38,900 bases of DNA, from the NCBI RefSeq assembly GCF_013004695.1, contig NZ_JABEMG010000031.1, forward strand, positions 1 through 38,900, in the 5' to 3' direction. The stretch is from Promicromonospora citrea (lineage in GTDB: Bacteria; Actinomycetota; Actinomycetes; Actinomycetales; Cellulomonadaceae). Position numbers and translations under genes: made by a program. The notes beneath the pieces were generated by a model. It ran no database searches. It saw nothing but the letters and a program-made list of their open reading frames with translations, and was not told the origin of the DNA. Shown one piece after another: positions 31,098 through 38,900 of this stretch (position 1 is its first letter; each line of letters opens with the position of its first letter).

Positions 31098-32090
31098 TCA
31101 GAGCGAGCGCGCGTGCGCGACGAGGCGGTCGAACGCCGCGTCGAGCTCGGTGTCCACCACCTGGGCCTCCGGGTGGGCGTCGAACCACGCGACCTGCTCC
31201 TGCGCACCGATGTCGTAGGTGATGGTCGTGCCGAACTCGGGCACGAGCGAGCGCACCTTCGAGATGTCGAAGACCATCGAGTGCGCCTTGTCACCCACGA
31301 GCCCCGGGCCGATCTCCGGCAGCACGCGCCCGATCGTCTCCGAGGCCACGTGCACGAGCTCCGGCGTCCGCACGCCGGCCGCCTCGGCCAGCCACGTGTA
31401 GATCTGGTCCCACGTGGGGGCGTGGGTGCCGGTGATGTGGAACGACTCGCCGATCGCCAGCGGGTGGCCCAGCAGCCCCACGAAGCCCACCGCGAAGTCC
31501 TCGGTGTGCGTGAGCGTCCACAGGGACGTGCCGTCGCCGTGGACGACGACGGGGCGCCCCGCGCGCAGGCGCGCCACGTCCGTCCAGCCGCCCGACGTCG
31601 GCAGCAGCGTGCGGTCGTAGGTGTGCGACGGGCGCACGATCGTCATCGGGAAGCCGTTGTCCCGGTACTCGCGGACCAGCAGGTCCTCGCACGCGATCTT
31701 GTCGCGGGAGTACTGCCAGAACGGGTTGCGCAGCGGCGTCGACTCCCGCACGGGCAGGCGCGCGGGCGGCGTCTGGTACGCCGAGGCCGACGAGATGAAC
31801 ACGTACTGCCCCGTGCGGCCCGAGAACTGCGCCACGTCGCGCGCCACGTGCTCCGGTGTGAACGCGCGGAACTGGGCGACGACGTCGAACTCGCGGGCGC
31901 CGAGCGCCGCCGCGACGGCCTCGGGGTCGTTCGCGTCGGCGACCAGCGTCTCGACCTCGTCCGAGAGCGGACGCGTGGCCGATCTGCCCCGGTTGAGCAC
32001 CGTCACCCGGTGGCCGAGCCGTGCGGCCCGGGCCACCGAGGCATGACTGATGATTCCGCTTCCGCCGATGAACAGGATGCTCTGGGACAT
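31098..32090 (-). CDS. NAD-dependent epimerase/dehydratase-like protein (extended SDR)
   Basis: A 330-residue SDR-fold protein. The Rossmann start is MSQSILFIGGSGIISHASVARAA, with GGSGIIS in place of the usual GxTGFIG. VFISSASAYQ and the YSRDK sequence supply the Ser and Y-x3-K catalytic residues, and VRPSHTYD follows. The C-terminal half has WTLTHTEDFAVGFVGLL and GESFHITGTHAPTWDQIYTWLAEAAGV, typical of a divergent SDR branch often annotated only as 'NAD-dependent epimerase'. Substrate unknown; a sugar, nucleotide-sugar or uronate is plausible because it is third behind eda and the KDG kinase, 50 bp after the latter. ATG 32090 follows AAGGA. Confidence 0.85.
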   Translation of the reverse strand: MSQSILFIGGSGIISHASVARAARLGHRVTVLNRGRSATRPLSDEVETLVADANDPEAVAAALGAREFDVVAQFRAFTPEHVARDVAQFSGRTGQYVFISSASAYQTPPARLPVRESTPLRNPFWQYSRDKIACEDLLVREYRDNGFPMTIVRPSHTYDRTLLPTSGGWTDVARLRAGRPVVVHGDGTSLWTLTHTEDFAVGFVGLLGHPLAIGESFHITGTHAPTWDQIYTWLAEAAGVRTPELVHVASETIGRVLPEIGPGLVGDKAHSMVFDISKVRSLVPEFGTTITYDIGAQEQVAWFDAHPEAQVVDTELDAAFDRLVAHARSL

Positions 32091-32140
32091 GCGGCCAATC
32101 CTTGCACCGAACGACCCGTCTGCGCTGGTCGGCGGCGTGA

Positions 32141-33244
32141 TCAGCGCTGCACGCGCGCGCTCCCGCCGCCCGCGAGCTTGGCGACCTCCGGGAGCGTCAC
32201 CATGGTGGTGTCGCCGGGCGTCGTCATGGCGAGCGCGCCGTGCGCCGCGCCGTACTCGACGGCCTGCTGGAGCGTGTCCAGCTCCATGAGTCCGTACGCC
32301 AGGCCGGAGGCGAAGGAGTCGCCGCCGCCCACACGGTCGAAGATCTCGAGATCGGCCCGGTGGGTCGCCTCGGCGAAGCCCTCGGCACGCGACCAGGCGA
32401 TCGCGCCCCAGTCGTTGCGGGACGCCGAGCGCACGCCGCGCAGCGTCGTCGCGATCACCTGGAAGTTCGGGTAGGCCTCCGACGCTGTCTCGATCATCGC
32501 GCGGAACGCCCCGGTGTCCAGGTCGGTGAGGTTCTCGTCGACGCCCTCGACCTCGAAGCCGAGCGAGGCCGTGAAGTCCTCCTCGTTGCCGATCATGACG
32601 TCGACGTGCTGCGCCAGACGCCGGTTGACCTCGCGCGCCCGCTCCTCGCCGCCGATGCCCTTCCACAGCGAGGGCCGGTAGTTGAGGTCGTAGGAGACGA
32701 TCGTGCCGTGCCGGCGGGCCGCGGCCATGGCCGCCTCGGCGACGTCGGCCGTCGACTCCGAGAGGGCCGCGAAGATGCCGCCGGTGTGCAGCCAGCGCAC
32801 GCCACGGGAGAACAGCGCGTCCCAGTCCACGTCGTCGGGCCGCATCTGGGAGACCGCGGTGTTGCCGCGGTCGCTCACGCCCACCGCGCCACGCACGCCG
32901 AACCCGCGCTCGGTGAAGTTGAGGCCGTTGCGCACGGTGCGGCCGATGCCGTCGTAGGGCACCCACCGCACGTACTGCGTGTCGAGGCCGCCGGTGAGCA
33001 TGAAGTCCTCGACGAGCCGGCCGATCTCGTTGTCGGCGAGCGCGGTGACGATCGCGCCGCGCAGGCCGAAGCAGCGCCGCAGGCCGCGGGCGACGTTGTA
33101 CTCGCCGCCGCCTTCCCAGACGTCGAACCGGCGCGCGGTACGCACGCGGCGGTCGCCCGGGTCGAGGCGGAGCATGACCTCGCCCAGCGCGACGGCGTCA
33201 TAGGCGGTCTCGGCGGCGGGACGGACGGTGAGGGAGGTGCTCAT
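32141..33244 (-). CDS. kdgK: 2-keto-3-deoxygluconate kinase, PfkB family
   Basis: A 367-residue PfkB-family carbohydrate kinase that phosphorylates KDG to KDPG using ATP. The N-terminal block ALGEVMLRLDPGDRRVRTARRFDVWEGGGEYNVARGL matches KdgK enzymes (GE.M.R..P......ARRF....GG.E.NVA). The C-terminal DRVGGGDSFASGLAYG contains the catalytic Asp (about residue 309) and anion hole. It is somewhat longer than the usual 310-340. ATG 33244 overlaps the KDPG aldolase stop (ATGA), giving a coupled pair that performs successive steps. It links all uronate routes in the window, since both glucuronate and unsaturated galacturonate breakdown converge on KDG. Confidence 0.92.
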   Translation of the reverse strand: MSTSLTVRPAAETAYDAVALGEVMLRLDPGDRRVRTARRFDVWEGGGEYNVARGLRRCFGLRGAIVTALADNEIGRLVEDFMLTGGLDTQYVRWVPYDGIGRTVRNGLNFTERGFGVRGAVGVSDRGNTAVSQMRPDDVDWDALFSRGVRWLHTGGIFAALSESTADVAEAAMAAARRHGTIVSYDLNYRPSLWKGIGGEERAREVNRRLAQHVDVMIGNEEDFTASLGFEVEGVDENLTDLDTGAFRAMIETASEAYPNFQVIATTLRGVRSASRNDWGAIAWSRAEGFAEATHRADLEIFDRVGGGDSFASGLAYGLMELDTLQQAVEYGAAHGALAMTTPGDTTMVTLPEVAKLAGGGSARVQR

Positions 33245-33903
33245 CGGGTGCTCTCCTGGTCGATCGTGCGGGCGAGGGCGACCGCCTCGCTCGTGCGGCG
33301 GGTGATCTCGGCCCAGTCGCCGCCCGTGACGAGCGAGCGCCCGACCATCCACGACCCGCCGACCGCGAGGACCGGGTCCAGGCCGAGGTAGTCGCCGAGG
33401 TTGGCGGCGCTGACGCCGCCCGTCGGCACGAACCGCACGCCGGGGAACGGCGCGGAGAACGCCTTGATCGCGGCAGGCCCGCCGACGACGGCGGCGGGGA
33501 ACAGCTTCACGGTGTCGAGGCCCAGGTCGAGGGCCGCCATGATCTCCGACGGCGTCGCGACGCCCGGCAGCACGGGCACGCCGTGCTCCTGCGCCCGGCG
33601 CACGACGGCGGCGGACAGCCCGGGCGAGACGATGTAGCGCGCACCGGCGGCGACGACGTCGTCCACCTGCTCCGCCGTCGTCACGGTGCCCGCGCCGATC
33701 ACGACGTCGGGCTGGTTCTTCGCCACCGCGCGGATGGCGTCGACGCCGCCTGCCAGGCGCAGCGTGATCTCGGCGACGGGCAGTCCGCCCGCGACGAGCG
33801 CGTCGGCCAGGCGGGCGCCCTCGTCGGCACCGTCGACCACGACGACCGGCACGAGCCGGTGCGCGGCGAGCGCCTCGAGGACGGGGGTGTCCGGGGATGA
33901 CAT
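33241..33903 (-). CDS. eda: KDPG/KHG aldolase
   Basis: A 220-residue class I aldolase that splits 2-keto-3-deoxy-6-phosphogluconate into pyruvate and glyceraldehyde-3-phosphate. Catalytic Glu45 (VAEITLR) and Schiff-base Lys133 (DTVKLFPA) fall at exactly the E. coli Eda positions. GAGTV, SPGL, PGVATPSE and FVPTGGV complete the barrel motifs. ATG 33903 follows GGAG. It is the first gene of the leftward eda-kdgK-epimerase operon, divergent from the IclR gene across 67 bp containing an inverted repeat. Confidence 0.95.
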   Translation of the reverse strand: MSSPDTPVLEALAAHRLVPVVVVDGADEGARLADALVAGGLPVAEITLRLAGGVDAIRAVAKNQPDVVIGAGTVTTAEQVDDVVAAGARYIVSPGLSAAVVRRAQEHGVPVLPGVATPSEIMAALDLGLDTVKLFPAAVVGGPAAIKAFSAPFPGVRFVPTGGVSAANLGDYLGLDPVLAVGGSWMVGRSLVTGGDWAEITRRTSEAVALARTIDQESTR

Positions 33904-33923
33904 AGAGGCTCCGTTTCGCTATG

Positions 33924-33942
33924 GTGAACGCCAGTTGTTCAC
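33924..33942. promoter_or_regulatory. IclR-type operator candidate
   Basis: GTGAAC-(7 bp)-GTTCAC is a perfect 6-bp inverted repeat in the short eda/IclR gap. A GTTC...GAAC arrangement (33937-33949) overlaps it. The position lets one bound dimer affect both promoters. Confidence 0.55.
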
Positions 33943-33970
33943 TGCGGAACGATGCTACGTGAGGAGCCCC

Positions 33971-34747
33971 ATGGAAGCCAGCCCGCTCGGCAGCGTCGAC
34001 AAGGCGCTGCTGGCGCTCGACGCGCTCGCGAGCTTCGGCGCCGCCGGTGCGCCGCTCGGCACGCTGGCCGAGGCCGTCGGCGTCTCCAAGCCGACGCTGC
34101 ACCGCACGCTCGCGGCCCTGCGGCACCGCGGCTACGCCGAGCAGACCGCCGACGGCGCGTACCGGCTCGGCCCCTCCGCCCTCGCGCTGAGCAACGCCTA
34201 CCTGGCCGAGGAGAACCTGCCCGCCCTGCTCCACCCGGCGCTCACCGCGCTCAGCGAGGCGGTGGACGAGCTGGTGCATCTCGGCGTGCTCGCCGGACGC
34301 GAGGTGGTCTACCTCGACAAGGTCGAGCCGCAGCGCGCGGTGCGCGTGTGGTCGGCGGTCGGACGGCGGCGCCCCGCCGCGACGACGGCGCTCGGCCGGG
34401 CGCTGCTCTCGGTGCAGGAGCTGGACGAGGCGGCGCTGGAACGGGTCGCGGGGGACGTGCCTCTCGCGCGGCTCCGCGAGGTGCTGGCGGAGGCCCGGCG
34501 GAGCGGCGTCGCGGGCGAGACCGAGGAGAACGAGCCGGGCATCGCGTGCATCGCGGTCCCGCTGGTGCGAGCGGGCCGTGCCGTGGCAGCGGTCAGCGTG
34601 ACGGCGCCCGTGGAGCGGCTGCGCGGCGCTGCCCGCACGGAGCGGGTCCGTGCCCTCCGCGACACGCTGCCCGCCCTGCTCCCGGCCGGCCTCACGGTGC
34701 CGGGCGCCGGGATGCCGAGCGCCGGGGCGCCGGTCCCCCGCGCATGA
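33971..34747 (+). CDS. IclR-family regulator of the KDG operon
   Basis: A 258-residue IclR/KdgR-type protein. The N-terminal winged helix (residues about 8-65) has GTLAEAVGVSKPTLHRTLAALRHRGYAEQ. The effector domain contains VDELVHLGVLAGREVVYLDKVEP, RRRPAATTALGRALL and the GIACIAVPLVRAGRAVAAVSVTAP block that lines the ligand pocket in family structures. ATG 33971 follows GAGGAG. In related systems KdgR-like members bind KDG; placement divergent from eda and kdgK supports that here, but it is inference. The last 25 or so residues are Pro/Gly/Ala-rich. It ends 3 bp before a bidirectional terminator. Confidence 0.92.
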   Translation: MEASPLGSVDKALLALDALASFGAAGAPLGTLAEAVGVSKPTLHRTLAALRHRGYAEQTADGAYRLGPSALALSNAYLAEENLPALLHPALTALSEAVDELVHLGVLAGREVVYLDKVEPQRAVRVWSAVGRRRPAATTALGRALLSVQELDEAALERVAGDVPLARLREVLAEARRSGVAGETEENEPGIACIAVPLVRAGRAVAAVSVTAPVERLRGAARTERVRALRDTLPALLPAGLTVPGAGMPSAGAPVPRA

Positions 34748-34750
34748 CGA

Positions 34751-34782
34751 AGGCCCGGCCACCCCGCAGGGTGACCGGGCCT
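34751..34782. terminator. Bidirectional terminator between the IclR gene and clpC
   Basis: A 14-bp stem (AGGCCCGGCCACCC against GGGTGACCGGGCCT, one mismatch) with loop CGCA lies between two convergent stops. Confidence 0.75.
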
Positions 34783-34803
34783 CGTGTCAGGGCCTGGCCG
34801 GGG

Positions 34804-37365
<2,562 letters not shown>

Positions 37366-37664
37366 GTGCTGCTCCCTCACGAGCGGCGTACACCTGCACC
37401 GGCGGTACCAGGCCTGACCGCAACGACTCTATGCGCTCCCAACGCGCCCATGGGCCGGTTGATGCCCTTGTTCGCCAGGGGCGTGACGACGTGATGGTCC
37501 CGAGGACGCCGCGCGGACGCGACACGCCGGTGGGCACACCGTTCCACGGCGATTCCTCGCCGGTTCCGTACCTGATCCGGTACCTGGTGCGGCACGGGTC
37601 GTTGACGCGTCCCCCGCCACCCGGCAGGCTCGTTACCTGACGCGTACCCGCTCCGGGAGGCCAC
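37366..37664. other. Gene-free divergent region upstream of clpC
   Basis: No gene is seen. CGC-(5 bp)-GCG at 37473-37483, 108 bp upstream of clpC, resembles the core of ClgR-activated sites in actinobacteria. On the plus strand TTGACG (37602-37607) and CAGGCT (37625-37630), 17 bp apart, form a plausible promoter for the gene at 37665. GGTACC- and GTACCTG-like repeats occur around 37566-37586 without clear function. Confidence 0.4.
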
Positions 37665-38285
37665 ATGGCGGAGGAACCGAGCCCGACCCCCGAGTCCTGG
37701 GAACAGATCGTCGCGCGCTTCGCGCGGTTCTCCGGCGTCGTCGGCGAGGTGGACGACCCCCTGACCTGGGGGCTCGACCTGGTCGAGGAGGAGGTGACCG
37801 GCGGCGCCGACAGCGCGGACCCCACCGAGGAACGCTTCCTGCGGTCGTACCGCACGTTCGCGGGCGAGACCGTCGAGGTCGAGACGCTGCGCGTGCCCGC
37901 GACCGCGGCACAGGTCGAGGACATCGTGCGCGCCGCGTGCAGCGGGGCCCTCGTCGCGCCCCTGCACGCCGACGTCGACCCGGCGGCGTCGCCGGACACC
38001 ACGGACGTGACCGACCTGGCCGAGTCGTACCGGGACTACCGCAGCGCGATGCGCGCGATCGTCGCGGAGGTCGACGACGTGCCCTGCGAGTCGCGGGAGT
38101 TCCGCGTCGACGGCGAGGCCCGCCGCTGCATGCGCGTCACCGTCCGCGACGTGACCGCCGTCTACTCCCCCGCGGCCGACCGCGGCGTCGTCGTGACGGG
38201 ACCCACCGACCTCGTCGACCGGGTCGACGTCGTCACCCGCCCCATCCGCAACCTGCTGCACGGCGAGGAGGGGCCGCGGTTCTGA
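37665..38285 (+). CDS. Hypothetical acidic cytosolic protein
   Basis: I do not recognise the family. The 206-residue protein has no signal peptide or membrane segment and is rich in Asp and Glu. It begins MAEEPSPTPESWEQIVARFARFSGVV and has two likely alpha/beta parts, around EVETLRVPATAAQVEDIVRAA and RCMRVTVRDVTAVYSP. The end reads VDRVDVVTRPIRNLL. ATG 37665 follows GGGAGG, and a plausible promoter lies just upstream. Codon use matches the neighbours. It is divergent from clpC, but that alone does not suggest a role. Confidence 0.8.
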   Translation: MAEEPSPTPESWEQIVARFARFSGVVGEVDDPLTWGLDLVEEEVTGGADSADPTEERFLRSYRTFAGETVEVETLRVPATAAQVEDIVRAACSGALVAPLHADVDPAASPDTTDVTDLAESYRDYRSAMRAIVAEVDDVPCESREFRVDGEARRCMRVTVRDVTAVYSPAADRGVVVTGPTDLVDRVDVVTRPIRNLLHGEEGPRF

Positions 38286-38369
38286 GCCGTCGGCCGGCCG
38301 GACCGACTCTCGCCGGCCCTCACCCGGCGGTCACCCGTCCGGCCCTCCCGGGCGCGCCGACCCCGGCGG

Positions 38370-38385
38370 TAGTATCGCCGCTGTG
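38370..38385 (+). promoter_or_regulatory. -10 element of a probable leaderless transcript
   Basis: TAGTAT (38370-38375) is followed after seven bases by the GTG start codon at 38383, so transcription would begin at the start codon itself. No ribosome site and no good -35 are visible. Confidence 0.55.
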
Positions 38386-38900
38386 ATCCGCGCCACCGCC
38401 CGTTCCGTGCCCCCGGGGCCGGGGCCGCGCGGTGCCCGGTCCGGCCGCGCCGCTGCCGCCGTCCCGACGCTGCTCGTGGCCGCGTCGCTGCTGCTCGGCG
38501 GCGTCGTGACCGCCCCGGGGGCCGCGGCGTCCTCCACCGCCGACGTCGACGTCAGCACCGACGGCGTCGCCTTCCGGCCGGGGTACCGCAGCGACGAGGT
38601 CGCCTACGTGGTCCTGCCCGCGGGCTCCCGCCACGGCGGCCAGGCCTACACCCGCCGGCTCACCCGGGACGAGCAGCGCAGCGGCTGGGCCGCGTTCTGG
38701 GAGGCCCGCCAGGCGTACCCGGACGGCTACTGCGTGGTGTGGGTCGAGGTCGAGGACGCCGGCACGTGGCACGACCCGGGCCGGGGCAGCGCCTGCACGG
38801 CGGCGGCAGAACCGACGTCGGCGCCGACCCCGACGGCCGATCCCGCCCCCGCCCCCACGCAACCCCCGCAGGCCGCCGAGCCGACCCGGAGCCCGCGGCC
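38383..38900 (+). CDS. Hypothetical secreted protein (cut by window end)
   Basis: The open frame runs out of the window after 172 codons. An N-terminal Arg-rich stretch is followed by a hydrophobic core VPTLLVAASLLLGGVVTAPGAAAS, a signal peptide with cleavage near GAAA. The exported domain reads VDVSTDGVAFRPGYRSDEVAYVVLPAG and contains two cysteines (in DGYCVVWVEV and GSACTAA) that could pair. From about residue 145 it becomes a Pro/Ala/Thr-rich linker, suggesting a second domain or a cell-wall spacer beyond the edge. No family is recognised. The GTG start is chosen because of the -10 element seven bases before it. Confidence 0.6.
   Translation, partial: MIRATARSVPPGPGPRGARSGRAAAAVPTLLVAASLLLGGVVTAPGAAASSTADVDVSTDGVAFRPGYRSDEVAYVVLPAGSRHGGQAYTRRLTRDEQRSGWAAFWEARQAYPDGYCVVWVEVEDAGTWHDPGRGSACTAAAEPTSAPTPTADPAPAPTQPPQAAEPTRSPR

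Overview
The window is very GC-rich DNA with strong G/C third-position bias, frequent GTG starts, AGGAGG-type ribosome binding sites and an actinobacterial-type clpC. I infer a saprophytic actinobacterium of the Cellulomonas / Cellulosimicrobium / Promicromonospora kind (order Micrococcales). This is inference from style and gene content, not from a marker gene. I saw no rRNA, tRNA, CRISPR array, insertion sequence or prophage gene.

Almost the whole window is an accessory locus for uronic-acid-rich plant polymers. Positions 1-3249 hold a truncated RbsA-type sugar ABC ATPase, an APC-family permease and an L-rhamnose mutarotase. Positions 3319-12064 are a rhamnogalacturonan block: a LacI regulator, a secreted PL11 rhamnogalacturonan lyase, a DUF624/YesL-like membrane protein, a CUT1 importer (two permeases and a lipoprotein) without its own ATPase, and a Gfo/Idh/MocA oxidoreductase. 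The operator-like sequence TGAAACGGTTCA lies in front of both rhaM/lacI and the oxidoreductase.

Positions 12170-22691 are a glucuronate block. A LacI regulator, a complete ABC importer of the polyamine/iron/phosphonate type (not CUT1) and a fructuronate reductase are read leftwards. Uronate isomerase and a GH67 alpha-glucuronidase are read rightwards. The divergent promoter region carries two copies of one operator in opposite orientation, 31 bp centre to centre.

Positions 22880-31055 are a xylan block: a LacI regulator diverging from an LplB/LplC/LipO-type importer without ATPase, a GH39 beta-xylosidase whose catalytic residues fall at E160 and E277, a second YesL-like protein and a membrane protein of unknown function. 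Positions 31098-34747 are the common lower pathway: an IclR regulator diverging from KDPG aldolase, 2-keto-3-deoxygluconate kinase and an uncharacterised NAD-dependent epimerase-like protein. From 34804 the locus gives way to housekeeping clpC and two hypothetical genes.

Together the genes suggest extracellular lyase cleavage of rhamnogalacturonan, uptake of oligosaccharides and aldouronates, intracellular trimming by GH67 and GH39, and conversion of uronates through fructuronate, mannonate, KDG and KDPG to pyruvate and glyceraldehyde-3-phosphate. Mannonate dehydratase (UxuA), an unsaturated-rhamnogalacturonyl hydrolase (GH105) and the shared sugar ATPase (MsiK type) are not in the window. 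The most unusual features are the non-CUT1 importer inside a hexuronate operon, the symmetric operator pair, and a set of very long intergenic hairpins, two of which share a 22-nt exact sequence.
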